Notes: a model not told the origin generated them from the sequence alone. A DNA stretch of 64,000 nucleotides from Betaproteobacteria bacterium (GCA_016125475.1 WGLR01000004.1:59639-123638), one strand, 5' to 3'; shown: positions 32,355 to 42,089, numbered from the stretch's first letter. A program made the numbers and translations.

Positions 32355-33023
32355 CGGTTTTGTTCTTCCTCGTCCTTTTCCCGCACGGGGCGGGCGATCC
32401 GCAGGCAGACGGGCCATTTGCCAATCCCTCCATCCTACCGGGAGCGGATTGCAAGCCGGCTCCCCGACGCACGCAGACCGTGTGCCCGGCCCTGTGGAGG
32501 TGTTCCAAGGCCTTGATCCGACGGGAGTCTCGGGGGCCTGCCGTGCGCCGGCGGGGAAATTTCCCCGCTCTCGTACAGGCTGGCGTAGCTTCCGTCGACG
32601 CCGGGTCTCCGACGTCGCCTCCGCGTGCGGACATCACACACGTTTGTGCCATAACATTTTGAAAAAGAAGGCTTCGCATGCGCTCGGCAGGCCGGCACCA
32701 CCCCTGTGCCACGGCTTTCGACTCGCGCCTCGCTCGCCGACCAACTGAGGTCGATTTTACTCCCGCTTCGCCACCGGGGCCGGAACCCGCTCCGGGTCCG
32801 GATTGCCATACCCGCTTCGGCTCCTGCGCGATCGTCGGCCACGATCGGTGGTCACGATTCCGTCGACGCCGTCATCGCGGAACACGCCGGTCGATCACGA
32901 TGCCGGCCGATGTCGCGTGTTCGCTCATGACATCGACAGGCCCTACACTCCGGCGCAAGGCGGGCGCTCCGGAGGCGGCCGCATCCGTCGTGCTCGTCAA
33001 CGATCCAGCAACGAGGAGGAACC
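32355..33023. other. Long intergenic region without a supportable gene
   Basis: About 670 bases between divergent genes. Open frames on both strands are arginine-rich with no start or domain support. An AT-rich stretch with TTGTGCCATAACATTTTG (32643-32660) may include a promoter. The GAGGAGG Shine-Dalgarno of the next gene closes it. Confidence 0.4.
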
Positions 33024-33848
33024 ATGAGAGTCCGCGCCGTACTGTCCGCTCTCGCGACTGCCGGTGCCGTGTTCGCCGGTGTGGCGCACGCGGCAACGGA
33101 TGTTTCAGCATCGCTCGACCGCGCCATCGCGGGCGATCACCGCAGCCCCGCGCACCGTGCGCGAGACGTCTACCGCCATCCGAGGGAGACACTCCTGTTC
33201 TTGGGGCTTCGTCCCGACATGACGGTGGTGGAGGTCTGGCCCGCGGCCGGGTGGTACACGGAGATCATCGCCCCCGTCCTGCGCGAGGCCGGCACGTTCT
33301 ACGCGGCACGCTTTCCCGTGAGCTGGGACAAGGCACCGGGCTTCCTGAAGGCTGCCGACAAGGTGCTCCTCGGCAAGATCGCGGAGCGCCCCGACGTCTA
33401 CGGCGACGTGAAGACGACGGAGCTGCTGCCGCCGATGTATCCCGACGCCGCGCCTGCCGGCAGCGTCGATCTGGTGCTCACGTTCCGCAACGTCCACAAC
33501 TGGGCGAAGTCCGGGAGCGCCGAGGCAATGTTCAAGGCGTTCTTCAGGGCCCTGAAGCCCGGCGGCGTGCTCGGTGTCGTCGATCACCGCGCGAAACCGG
33601 GTACGCCTTTCGAGGCGCAGATCGCGTCCGGCTACCTCACCGAGCGCTACGTCATCGAGACCGCGGAAAAGGCGGGCTTCCGTCTGGCAGCGAAATCCGA
33701 AGTGAACGCGAATCCTCGCGACACGACGGACCATCCGGCCGGCGTGTGGACACTGCCGCCCACCTTCCGGCTCGGGGACGAAGACCGCGCCAGGTATTCC
33801 GCGATCGGCGAGAGCGACCGGATGACGCTGAAGTTCGTGAAGCCATGA
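33024..33848 (+). CDS. Exported class I methyltransferase-like protein
   Basis: A 274-residue protein with a signal peptide (residues 1-24, ending AHAA) and a Rossmann-like methyltransferase domain. The SAM-binding motif I is degenerate (VVEVWPAAGWYTEIIAPVL). Motif IV/V reads VDLVLTFRNVHNWA, followed by LKPGGVLGVVDHRAKPG. Proteins of this type are predicted periplasmic, where free SAM is not expected, so the true activity is unclear. The start has GAGGAGG about 4-10 bases upstream. Confidence 0.82.
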   Translation: MRVRAVLSALATAGAVFAGVAHAATDVSASLDRAIAGDHRSPAHRARDVYRHPRETLLFLGLRPDMTVVEVWPAAGWYTEIIAPVLREAGTFYAARFPVSWDKAPGFLKAADKVLLGKIAERPDVYGDVKTTELLPPMYPDAAPAGSVDLVLTFRNVHNWAKSGSAEAMFKAFFRALKPGGVLGVVDHRAKPGTPFEAQIASGYLTERYVIETAEKAGFRLAAKSEVNANPRDTTDHPAGVWTLPPTFRLGDEDRARYSAIGESDRMTLKFVKP

Positions 33849-34382
33849 GGCGCGACGAGCGCACCCGACGGCATCCGGACGGTGCGGTGGCTACGAGGAC
33901 GGGAGGCGCCACGCACCCGGCCCGTGTGCGGTACGCGTGAGGCGCGCGCCGGGCATGACGGGCATTCCGCACACGTACGCAGCCGGGGCAGCACATGTCC
34001 ACGGCTCGTGCGAGCGTGCGATCGTGGTTCGGGTCACGGGCATCCGAGCCACCACGACGGCCTTCGCCGCGCCCGGGCGCGCGGGAAACGGGTTGCTCGA
34101 AAAGCCCTGATCGTTACAATCCGGCCGACGAATGTGCCGGTGCGCGTCGCGCCGACTGCCGTCCGGCCGGAGTGTGTTCCTTTCCCGTTCGCGTGACGGG
34201 TCGCGGTTCGTCCCGGGGTCGGTTGCGTCGTGGCGGCATGCGGGTCGGACGTCGGTCCGACGCGCGTCGGGCATCGGGCCCGGCCCGTTGCCCCGGGTCG
34301 TGATCCCGTGTTCGTACCGTTCGTTCCCGTTCCACGAATGAAGTCCCGGCCGCGGGACAGTTTTTCTGCAGGAGACCCCGTT
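33849..34382. other. Intergenic region upstream of fhs
   Basis: About 530 bases. No gene, strong hairpin or known riboswitch was recognised. The only clear element is the GCAGGAGAC Shine-Dalgarno (34368-34376) in front of the fhs TTG start. Confidence 0.4.
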
Positions 34383-36056
34383 TTGTCGGATATCGAAATC
34401 GCCCAGCGCGCGACTCTGAAGCGCATCATCCCCCTTGCCCACGAGCGACTGGGTATCCCCGACGAGCACCTCGATCCCTACGGACACTACAAGGCGAAGA
34501 TCTCTCTCGAATACATCGAGTCGCTTGCCGACCGGCCCGACGGCAAGCTCGTGCTCGTGACCGCGATCAGTCCGACGCCGGCGGGCGAGGGCAAGACCAC
34601 GACGACGGTCGGCCTCGGCGACGCGCTCAACCGGATCGGGAAGCGCGCGCTGATCTGCCTGCGGGAGCCCTCGCTGGGGCCGGTGTTCGGCATCAAGGGC
34701 GGAGCCGCCGGGGGCGGACACGCCCAGGTGGTCCCGATGGAGGACATCAATCTCCACTTCACGGGGGACTTCGGCGCGATCGCGCTCGCGAACAACCTCC
34801 TCGCGGCGATGGTCGACAACCACATCCACCACGGCAACGAACTCGGCATCGACGCGCGCCGCGTCACCTGGAAGCGGGTCGTCGACATGAACGACCGTGC
34901 GCTGCGCGACATCGTCGTGTCGCTCGGTGGTCCGGCCAACGGTTATCCGCGCCAGGACGGCTTCGACATCGTCGTGGCGTCCGAGGTCATGGCGATCTTC
35001 TGCCTCGCGTCGTCCCTTTCCGACCTGAAGGAGCGTCTCGGAAACGTCGTCGTGGGGTACACGCGTGACCAGCGTCCCGTCCGGGCGCGCGATCTCGAGG
35101 CGCACGGTGCGATGACGGTCCTGCTGCGGGATGCGCTCAAGCCCAACCTCGTCCAGACGCTCGAGAACAATCCGGCCTTCATCCACGGCGGTCCGTTCGC
35201 GAACATCGCGCACGGCTGCAACTCGGTCATCGCCACGCGCAGCGCGCTCAAGCTCGCCGACTACGTCGTGACGGAGGCCGGTTTCGGTGCGGACCTCGGC
35301 GCCGAGAAGTTCGTCGACATCAAGTGCCGCAAGTCGGGCCTGCGGCCGAGTGCCGCCGTGATCGTGGCGACCGTACGGGCTCTCAAGTACCACGGTGGCC
35401 TGGATCTCAAGGCTCTCGGCCAGGAGAACCTCGAGGCGCTCGAGCGCGGCATGACGAACCTGGAGCGACACGTGCGCAACGTGCGCGAACATTTCGGACT
35501 GCCCTGCGTCGTCGCGGTCAATCATTTCGTGCAGGACACCGCCGCGGAGCATCGCGTCATCCAGGAACGCATGGAAGCTCTCGGCGTTCCCGTGGTCCAG
35601 GCGCGGCACTGGGCCGAAGGCGGCAAGGGGGCGGAAGATCTCGCGCGCAAGGTGGTCGAGCTCGTGGACGGCGGCGAGGCTTCGCTGAAGTTCGCCTACG
35701 AGGACAGCACGCCCCTCTGGGAAAAGATCGAGGCCGTCGCGAAGAAGATCTACGGTGCAGGCGGGATCACCGCCGACGCCAAGGTCCAGTCGCAGATCCA
35801 GCGGCTGCAGGACGACGGGTACGGCACCTACCCGGTGTGCATCGCGAAGACCCAGTACTCGTTCTCGACCGATCCGCAGGCGCGCGGTGCCCCGAGCGGC
35901 CACACCGTCCACGTGCGGGAGGTCCGGCTGTCCGCGGGCGCCGAATTCGTCGTTGCGATCTGCGGCGACATCATGACCATGCCGGGCTTGCCGAAGCTCC
36001 CCGCAGCGACGAAGATCGACCTGTCGTCCGACGGCAAGATCCTCGGACTCTTCTGA
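34383..36056 (+). CDS. fhs: Formate-tetrahydrofolate ligase
   Basis: A 557-residue enzyme (family ~555) that joins formate to tetrahydrofolate with ATP to give 10-formyl-THF. The P-loop is [18 protein letters not shown], and the conserved [36 protein letters not shown] block starts near residue 98. The TTG start is chosen because CAGGAG is 9-10 bases upstream and the length then matches the family; an ATG at 34338 would add 15 residues with no ribosome site. It is followed after 54 bp by a FAD/Fe-S oxidoreductase. Confidence 0.95.
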   Translation: MSDIEIAQRATLKRIIPLAHERLGIPDEHLDPYGHYKAKISLEYIESLADRPDGKLVLVTAISPTPAGEGKTTTTVGLGDALNRIGKRALICLREPSLGPVFGIKGGAAGGGHAQVVPMEDINLHFTGDFGAIALANNLLAAMVDNHIHHGNELGIDARRVTWKRVVDMNDRALRDIVVSLGGPANGYPRQDGFDIVVASEVMAIFCLASSLSDLKERLGNVVVGYTRDQRPVRARDLEAHGAMTVLLRDALKPNLVQTLENNPAFIHGGPFANIAHGCNSVIATRSALKLADYVVTEAGFGADLGAEKFVDIKCRKSGLRPSAAVIVATVRALKYHGGLDLKALGQENLEALERGMTNLERHVRNVREHFGLPCVVAVNHFVQDTAAEHRVIQERMEALGVPVVQARHWAEGGKGAEDLARKVVELVDGGEASLKFAYEDSTPLWEKIEAVAKKIYGAGGITADAKVQSQIQRLQDDGYGTYPVCIAKTQYSFSTDPQARGAPSGHTVHVREVRLSAGAEFVVAICGDIMTMPGLPKLPAATKIDLSSDGKILGLF

Positions 36057-36110
36057 GTGCCGGGCGCGCGCGTGCAGCGTGCGCACTGCTCGCATCGTGT
36101 GGGGGGAAGT

Positions 36111-37943
36111 GTGAATCGCCGTAGCGGCAATCCGGAGGATTTCAAGCGCGCCACCGCGCTCTCGCTCGATGCCGGGGGCGATCGGCCGGTCACCAGTGCC
36201 TCACCCCAGGATTTCGACTGGCTCGCGAAGAACGTGCCGTGCCGCACGGCCTGTCCGGCGGGTACCGACATTCCCGGTTACCTGGAAGCCGTGTACGAGG
36301 GGCGCTTCGACGACGCCTATCGCATCAACCTGCGTGACAACGTTTTTCCGGGGATCCTCGGTCGCGTGTGTTCACGTCCGTGCGAGGACGCCTGCCGTCA
36401 CGGTCGCGCGGGCAACGGCGATCCGGTCGCGATCTGCTTCTCGAAGCGTTCGGCGGCCGACCACCTCGCGAGACCCCCCGTGGTGCCGACGCCGTGGTTC
36501 GGTGCGACGGGGCGTCGCGTGGCGGTCGTCGGGGCGGGCGTGGCGGGTCTCGCGTGCGCCCGCGAACTGGCCCTGCTCGGACATGCCGTGACCGTCCTCG
36601 AGAAGCACGAGCGTCCCGGCGGCATGCTGAACCAGGGGATTCCGGCATTCCGGTTGCCGAGGGCGCTCGTCGACCGGGAGATCGGACAGGTGACCGCGCT
36701 TGGCGTGGACGTTCGCTGCGGTGTCGAGGTCGGGACGGACCCGTCGCTGGAGGCACTCGCGGCCGATTTCGACGCCGTCGTCATGGCGGCGGGCACGCTG
36801 CGCCCGAACGTGCCCGACCTTCCGGGCCTCGACCACGCCGGATCGGAGCACGGGCTGCGCTTCCTGTTCGAGGTGAACGAGCGCGGTCGCCGCGAGGTCG
36901 GGCGCCGCGTCGCGGTGATCGGCGGTGGTTACACCGCGATGGATTGTGCACGTACGGCCCTGCGGCTCGGTGCGGAGGTCACGGTGCACTACCGGCGCTC
37001 GCGCGAGGACATGGTCGTCCTTCCCGGGGAACTGGAGGAATTCCTGTCGGAGGGCGGACGGCTCGAGAACAACGTCACGCCGACGGCACTGACCGGCGGG
37101 GCAGGCCGGGTGGCGGGTCTTGTCATGGTGTGCACGCGACGCGTCGCGGCCGACGGACCTGCCCGGGCCGGATTCGAGCCGATTCCCGACTCGGAATTCG
37201 AGGTCGAGGCGGATCACGTCATCTGGGCGACCGGGCAGTATCCCGACGCAACGTGGATCCGGGGAACGCTGTCGGAGACTCTGGTGGCGCGAGACGGCTG
37301 GCTGCGGTCGGGTTCGCGCATCCGGACGGGGCTGCGCAACGTCTTCGCGGCGGGCGACTTTGCGCTCGGTGCAACGACGCTGATCCAGGCGATCGGACAT
37401 GCCAGGGAATGCGCGGGAGCCGTGGACGGATTCCTCATGGGGACGGACCGCCTCGCGACGAGAGTGCTCGTCGAGCCGGCCTTCCGCTCGAAGGGACCCG
37501 GGGGCCGGACGACCGGACGCACGAGCGCGATGAACGCGATCCCCATCCATCCGATGCCCGTACTTCCGCCGGCGGACCGCTCCTTCGACGTGGAGGTCGA
37601 GACCGGCTACGAAGACGGCACGGCACGCGCGGCCGCGTCACGTTGCTACCTGTGCCACTACAAGTTCGAGATCGACGACAGCCGTTGCGTCCTCTGCGAC
37701 GAGTGCATCAAGGTGAAGCCGGTTGCGGGCTGCATCGTCGAGATCGCGGGCCTCCATCGCGACGAGGAAGGGCGCATCACCGGCTACGATCCCGTCGAAC
37801 CCGGGAAGACCGACTCGCTCTACTACAACCGGCTGTGGATCGACCAGGATCAGTGCATTCGCTGCGGCCAGTGCGAGGCCGTCTGTCCGGTGGATGCCAT
37901 CACGATCCAGAAGGTGTCGCCGGTCACGGAACGAACCGTCTGA
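36111..37943 (+). CDS. FAD- and Fe-S-dependent oxidoreductase (GltB-small-subunit/DPYD-N-terminal type)
   Basis: A 610-residue flavoprotein. The N-terminal domain binds two 4Fe-4S clusters through CRTACPAGTDIP and CSRPCEDACRHG. Next come FAD (VAVVGAGVAGLACAREL) and NAD(P)H (VAVIGGGYTAMDCARTALRLGA) Rossmann domains. The C-terminal ferredoxin domain has CYLCHYKFE, CVLCDECIKVKPVAGC and CIRCGQCEAVCPVDAI, so at least four clusters in all are expected. It starts at a GTG 54 bp after fhs, with GGGGGGAAG upstream. The arrangement suggests an electron-bifurcating or NADPH-linked partner in C1/folate metabolism, which is inference. Confidence 0.9.
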   Translation: MNRRSGNPEDFKRATALSLDAGGDRPVTSASPQDFDWLAKNVPCRTACPAGTDIPGYLEAVYEGRFDDAYRINLRDNVFPGILGRVCSRPCEDACRHGRAGNGDPVAICFSKRSAADHLARPPVVPTPWFGATGRRVAVVGAGVAGLACARELALLGHAVTVLEKHERPGGMLNQGIPAFRLPRALVDREIGQVTALGVDVRCGVEVGTDPSLEALAADFDAVVMAAGTLRPNVPDLPGLDHAGSEHGLRFLFEVNERGRREVGRRVAVIGGGYTAMDCARTALRLGAEVTVHYRRSREDMVVLPGELEEFLSEGGRLENNVTPTALTGGAGRVAGLVMVCTRRVAADGPARAGFEPIPDSEFEVEADHVIWATGQYPDATWIRGTLSETLVARDGWLRSGSRIRTGLRNVFAAGDFALGATTLIQAIGHARECAGAVDGFLMGTDRLATRVLVEPAFRSKGPGGRTTGRTSAMNAIPIHPMPVLPPADRSFDVEVETGYEDGTARAAASRCYLCHYKFEIDDSRCVLCDECIKVKPVAGCIVEIAGLHRDEEGRITGYDPVEPGKTDSLYYNRLWIDQDQCIRCGQCEAVCPVDAITIQKVSPVTERTV

Positions 37944-38165
37944 TCCCGACCGGAGGCGCGTGCGCCTTCACGCTGGTGAAACGTCGCCACCGGATCGTAT
38001 ACTTTCCGAGGGAATGGAACCGGTTCGTCCGGGTGACCGCCCGAGGCCGTCGGCGCCTTTCCCGCGGGTTTTGCTCCGGCTGTGACTGGGGGCGCATGCC
38101 GGTAGGGGTGTGCGGCGCAGGACCGAGGTCGAGTCCGTGGCCGGCACGTTCGAGGAGAGCTGACG

Positions 38166-38729
38166 GTGGCGATGATTCTTGCGCTCGACATGGCCGGGTT
38201 GCCGAACCGGTGGCTGATGGTCGAGGAGGCGATCACCTATCACGCCCGGCGGATGGTGGCCTGGTCTCTCGGCGAAGTCGTCGCCACGTATCACGGTGGA
38301 ATCTCGCGGCTCACGGGTGAGCGATCCTCGCTGTCGACGGCGAGCATCATCGCAATCAAGGGTGCCGCCGAACTCGTGCGCGGCACGCATCTCGAGCCCC
38401 AGCTCACGAACGCGGCGCTCTTCCGGCGGGACCGTCACGTCTGTGCCTACTGTGGCGGTGCGTACCGCGAACGGGAGCTTTCGAGGGATCACGTCGTCCC
38501 GGTGCATCGTGGCGGGAAGAATCGCTGGATGAACGTCGTCACCGCGTGTCGGGTCTGCAACATCAGCAAGGGCGGGCGCACGCCCGAGGATGCCCGCATG
38601 CCTCTGCTGTATGCGCCCTACGTGCCGAACCGGTACGAGCACCTGATCCTGCAGAATCGCCGGATCCTCGAGGACCAGATGGAATATCTCCTCGCGAAGG
38701 TGCCCCGGTACAGCCGACTGTTCGTTTGA
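38166..38729 (+). CDS. HNH endonuclease
   Basis: A 187-residue protein. The C-terminal half carries an HNH nuclease domain: CAYCGGAYRERELSRDHVVPVHRGGKNRWMNVVTACRVCN, with a CxxC...CxxC zinc site around the DHVVP catalytic histidine. The N-terminal ~80 residues are family-specific. Such stand-alone HNH proteins are widespread in proteobacteria and their DNA target is unknown. The GTG at 38166 follows GAGGAG at about 9 bases; the ATG two codons on is the alternative. Confidence 0.9.
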   Translation: MAMILALDMAGLPNRWLMVEEAITYHARRMVAWSLGEVVATYHGGISRLTGERSSLSTASIIAIKGAAELVRGTHLEPQLTNAALFRRDRHVCAYCGGAYRERELSRDHVVPVHRGGKNRWMNVVTACRVCNISKGGRTPEDARMPLLYAPYVPNRYEHLILQNRRILEDQMEYLLAKVPRYSRLFV

Positions 38730-38746
38730 CTCTGAGGATCGTCGTG

Positions 38747-39604
38747 ATGAAAGTACTGACTGGCCGTCTGCTGGCGGCACTGACACTTGTCGCGCTCACT
38801 GCATGCCAGAGCGCGCCCGTGACCGGCCGCAAGCAGCTGATGCTCGTGTCCGAGGACTCCGCGATCGCCTCGTCCGAGGCCGCGTACGTGGAGATGCTCA
38901 AGCCCTACCAGAAGGAGGGCAAGCTCGACGACGACCCCGCCGTGACACGCCGGATCGTGTCGATCACGGAGCGGCTCATCCCGCAGGCCATCAAGTACCG
39001 GCCCGAAACGGCCAAGTGGGACTGGCAGGTGAAGGTCATCGACGATCCCAAGACGGTCAACGCCTGGTGCATGGCCGGCGGCAAGATGGCCTTCTATACC
39101 GGGTTGATCGTCGCCCTGAAGCCCTCGGACGACGAGATTGCACAGGTCATGGGGCACGAGATCGCGCACGCGCTCGCCAAGCACCAGGCCGAGAAGATGT
39201 CGACGGCCCTGGCGACGCAGACCGCAGCGAGCGTGATCGGCGTGCTCGCGGGCGAGAAGTACGGCGGCATCGCTTCGCAGGCCGCGGTGGCGGCGGCAGC
39301 GGTCGCGGTGACGCTGCCGAACAGCCGGGAGGCCGAGGCCGAGGCCGACCGGATCGGTATCGAGCTCGCGGCCCGCGCCGGATACGATCCCCACGCCGCG
39401 GTGACGCTCTGGCAGAAGATGGCGAAGGTCTCGGGCGGCGGCAAGAGCGACTTCCTGAGCACGCACCCGGCGCCCGCGAAACGCCAGGCGGCGCTCGCGG
39501 CCCTGGTGCCGCAGATGATGCCGTACTACGAGGACAAGACGTCGCGCCCCGTGTTCCATCTCAAGTCGATGCCGCTCGAAGCGCCTGCGCAGAAGGCGCA
39601 GTAG
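38747..39604 (+). CDS. M48-family metalloprotease, lipoprotein
   Basis: A 285-residue protein with a lipobox (LTAC, Cys20), so a membrane-anchored periplasmic protease. The zinc site is HEIAH in QVMGHEIAHALAKH, with the third ligand Glu in NSREAEAEADRIG. The family is like LoiP/YcaL/BepA, which act in outer-membrane quality control. The start ATG follows TGAGGA. Whether it cleaves misassembled porins is inferred from the family. Confidence 0.9.
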   Translation: MKVLTGRLLAALTLVALTACQSAPVTGRKQLMLVSEDSAIASSEAAYVEMLKPYQKEGKLDDDPAVTRRIVSITERLIPQAIKYRPETAKWDWQVKVIDDPKTVNAWCMAGGKMAFYTGLIVALKPSDDEIAQVMGHEIAHALAKHQAEKMSTALATQTAASVIGVLAGEKYGGIASQAAVAAAAVAVTLPNSREAEAEADRIGIELAARAGYDPHAAVTLWQKMAKVSGGGKSDFLSTHPAPAKRQAALAALVPQMMPYYEDKTSRPVFHLKSMPLEAPAQKAQ

Positions 39605-39642
39605 CGGCCGGGGGCGGCGTCGTGCGTCGGGGATGTCGCGTG

Positions 39643-40368
39643 ATGCTGGCGGTCGGCTCGCTCCTGATCTGTACCGTCGGGGGCGCCGTGGCGATCGCTC
39701 CGTCCCGCGTGACGCCGTTCTCGACGTCGCCACTCGGGGCGCAGGTCCCGGACGGCTGGCGTGTCGCGAAGCTCCCGAAGGTCCCGCGGGCGACACGTTA
39801 CGAGATCGTCGATGACGACGGCGTCCACGTCCTGCAGGCGACGGCGGACCGCAGCATGTCGGGACTGTCGGAGAGCGTCACGGTCGATCCATCCCGGACG
39901 CCATGGCTCGGGTGGCGATGGAAGGTGGATCGAACCGTACCCGGGGGTGGCGTGGGGGCCAGGGACACGGACGACTACAGCGCGCGGCTGTACGTGCTGT
40001 TCGACTACGATCTCTCCCGCCTGCCGTTCTTCACGCGCATGAAGGTGAAGATGGCGCGGGCGCTATACGGAGACGCGGTGCCGGCTGCCGGGCTCTGTTA
40101 CGTCTGGGACCACGGTACCCCGGTGGGGACCATCGTCCCGAGCGCATTCACGGACCGGCTCCGCATGATCGTCGTCGCTTCCGGTGACGCCCGCGCCGGT
40201 CAGTGGGTGCGGTTTCGACGGGACGTCGCGGCGGATTTCGAGGCGGCATTCGGCGAACCTGCGCCGCACGTGAAAGGCGTGGCCGTCGCCACGGACACGG
40301 ACAACACGGGAACCCGCGTGCGCGCCTGGTACGGCGACATCCGCTTTGCCGCGACGCCGTCCGACTGA
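39643..40368 (+). CDS. DUF3047 exported protein
   Basis: A 241-residue protein with an N-terminal signal (LAVGSLLICTVGGAVA) and the DUF3047 body: an N-terminal beta sandwich, the WLGWRWKVDR and DDYSARLYVLFD blocks, and CYVWDHGTPVGTIVPSAFTDRLRMIVV. The family is periplasmic, with no known function. ATG 39643 or GTG 39640 are the likely starts. A sigma-54 promoter and small RNA begin 83 bp after its stop. Confidence 0.82.
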   Translation: MLAVGSLLICTVGGAVAIAPSRVTPFSTSPLGAQVPDGWRVAKLPKVPRATRYEIVDDDGVHVLQATADRSMSGLSESVTVDPSRTPWLGWRWKVDRTVPGGGVGARDTDDYSARLYVLFDYDLSRLPFFTRMKVKMARALYGDAVPAAGLCYVWDHGTPVGTIVPSAFTDRLRMIVVASGDARAGQWVRFRRDVAADFEAAFGEPAPHVKGVAVATDTDNTGTRVRAWYGDIRFAATPSD

Positions 40369-40450
40369 GTTGTCGGGAGAGTTGACACATGACTGCGGCG
40401 TCGTCTTGCCGGGATGCGCAACTGGTTGATGGGAAATGAGGAATTCATGT

Positions 40451-40466
40451 TGGCACGCACGTTGCA
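40451..40466 (+). promoter_or_regulatory. Consensus sigma-54 (-24/-12) promoter
   Basis: TGGCACGCACGTTGCA matches the RpoN consensus TGGCACG-N4-TTGC[AT] at every fixed position. The GC of the -12 element (40464-40465) predicts transcription start near 40476. It faces a short region without a start codon that ends in a strong terminator. A TGTC-N9-GACA dyad at 40371-40387, about 100 bp upstream of the predicted start, could bind the enhancer protein. Confidence 0.85.
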
Positions 40467-40475
40467 AACAGAAGG

Positions 40476-40630
40476 CTCAAAAGGCAACTCGCACGACTCA
40501 GATCGAGAACTGAGGAGACCGGAAGGGGAGACCGACCTTTCCCTCGTGTGACCGGGCCAAAAGCTCCTTGCTCTACTTGGCGGTTGGGCAGAGACGAAAA
40601 CGCCGCGCGACAGCGCGGCGTTTTCTTTTT
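40476..40630 (+). ncRNA. Predicted sigma-54-dependent small RNA (~155 nt)
   Basis: The predicted transcript runs from the sigma-54 promoter to the end of an intrinsic terminator. No ATG occurs in it on the plus strand, so it is unlikely to be a message. It contains CTCAG/CTGAG arms (40497-40515), GGA-rich stretches (GAGGAGACCGGAAGGGGAG, possible CsrA/RsmA sites) and a GCCAA/TTGGC stem (40556-40581) whose loop displays CTCCTTGCTCT. This is complementary to a Shine-Dalgarno and typical of a target-binding loop. I do not recognise the family. Confidence 0.65.
40597..40630. terminator. Strong bidirectional intrinsic terminator
   Basis: AAAACGCCGCGC (40597-40608) and GCGCGGCGTTTT (40613-40624) pair perfectly around GACA. 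CTTTTT follows on the plus strand. The A-run on the left makes it work for the minus-strand operon ending in phoH as well. Confidence 0.9.
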
Positions 40631-40661
40631 CAGCGGCCGGAAGCGAGCGTCGCGTGACGGA

Positions 40662-42089
40662 CTAGAGCGCGTCGGCTGCGTAGTCCGCGAGCCGGGAACG
40701 CTCACCGCGCTGCAGCGTGACGTGGCCGCTGTGGGCCCAGCCCTTGAAGCGGTCGACCACGTAGGTGAGTCCCGAACTGCCCTCGGTGAGATACGGTGTG
40801 TCGATCTGGGCGATGTTGCCGAGACAGACGACCTTCGTGCCCGGGCCGGCACGCGTGATCAGGGTCTTCATCTGCTTCGGCGTGAGGTTCTGCGCCTCGT
40901 CGATGATGAGGTACTTGTTGATGAACGTGCGCCCGCGCATGAAGTTGAGCGACTTCACCTTGATGCGCGAGCGGATCAGGTCACGCGTGGCCGCACGTCC
41001 CCAGTCGCCGGCTTCGTCGTCCGTCTGGTTGAGCACGTCGAGGTTGTCCTCCAGGGCACCCATCCACGGATTCATCTTCTCTTCTTCCGTCCCGGGCAGG
41101 AAACCGATGTCCTCGCCGACCGGTACGGTCACGCGCGTCATGATGATCTCGACGTAGCGCTGCTCGTCGAGCACCTGGGCCAGACCGGCCGCGAGCGTGA
41201 GCAGCGTCTTGCCGGTACCCGCCTGTCCCAGGAGCGTCACGAAATCGATCTCGGGATCCATGAGCAGGTTGAGTGCGAAGTTCTGCTCGCGGTTGCGCGC
41301 GACGATACCCCACACGCTGTTCTTCTGATGGGTGTAGTCGCGCAGCGTCGCGAGGATCGCCGTCCGTCCGCTCGACTCGCGGACCGCCGCGTAGAAGGGG
41401 CGGTCGCCGCCTTCGAGATAGACGAATTCATTGACGTGCAGGCTCTCGCAGAGCGGGCCGTGCACGCGGTAGAACGTCGTTCCCTGCTGCTGCCAGGACT
41501 CCATCTCCCCGCCGTGATCGTCCCAGAACGACGGCCCGAGTTCGCGCACGCCTGCGTACAGGAGATCCGTGTCCTCGAGAACCTTGTCGTTGAAGTAGTC
41601 CTCGGCCGGCAGACCCAGCGCACGCGCCTTGATGCGCATGTTGATGTCCTTGGAGACGAGGATGACCTGTCGGGGTGCATGCATCTGCTGGAGGTGCCGC
41701 ACCACGCCGATGATCTGATTGTCGGCCTTGCCGGCCGCGAGACGGGCCGGCAGCTCTTCGTGGATCGCTTCGGTCTGCAGGAAGAGGTGACCCGTTGCAT
41801 CGCGGCCGTGCGACGCGAGCGGGATACCCTCACCGAGATCGCCGGGGAGGTCGGCGAGCAGTTCGTCGACGAAGCGCGACGCCTGCCGGGCATTTCGGGC
41901 GACTTCCGACATGCCCTTCTTGTTCGCGTCGAGTTCCTCGAGCGTGGCCATGGGCAGGAACACGTCGTGTTCCTGAAACCGGAACAGGCTCGTGGGATCG
42001 TGCATGAGCACGTTGGTGTCGAGCACGAACAGCTTGGTGGCGGTCTTCAGGCGCGTGACCACCCCCCTGGCACCCTTTTTCTGAACCAT
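40662..42089 (-). CDS. phoH: PhoH-family ATPase with N-terminal PIN domain (PhoH2)
   Basis: A 475-residue two-domain protein. The N-terminal PIN RNase domain starts KLFVLDTNVLMHDP. The C-terminal PhoH NTPase has Walker A GQAGTGKTLL and Walker B YLIIDEAQN. PhoH2 proteins are ATP-dependent RNA helicase/RNases. The ATG at 42089 is used; a TTG two codons upstream (42095) has a slightly better Shine-Dalgarno distance. It lies at the end of the long minus-strand gene run, 102 bp after bcp. Confidence 0.93.
   Translation of the reverse strand: MVQKKGARGVVTRLKTATKLFVLDTNVLMHDPTSLFRFQEHDVFLPMATLEELDANKKGMSEVARNARQASRFVDELLADLPGDLGEGIPLASHGRDATGHLFLQTEAIHEELPARLAAGKADNQIIGVVRHLQQMHAPRQVILVSKDINMRIKARALGLPAEDYFNDKVLEDTDLLYAGVRELGPSFWDDHGGEMESWQQQGTTFYRVHGPLCESLHVNEFVYLEGGDRPFYAAVRESSGRTAILATLRDYTHQKNSVWGIVARNREQNFALNLLMDPEIDFVTLLGQAGTGKTLLTLAAGLAQVLDEQRYVEIIMTRVTVPVGEDIGFLPGTEEEKMNPWMGALEDNLDVLNQTDDEAGDWGRAATRDLIRSRIKVKSLNFMRGRTFINKYLIIDEAQNLTPKQMKTLITRAGPGTKVVCLGNIAQIDTPYLTEGSSGLTYVVDRFKGWAHSGHVTLQRGERSRLADYAADAL

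Noticed and set aside
32435..32842. Minus-strand frame of about 135 codons in the 32.4-33.0 kb gap
   Set aside because: Arg/Gly/Ser-rich shadow-like peptide with no start support.
40477..40600. Small protein gene downstream of the sigma-54 promoter
   Set aside because: No ATG and no start codon with a ribosome site in the predicted transcript; treated as non-coding RNA.
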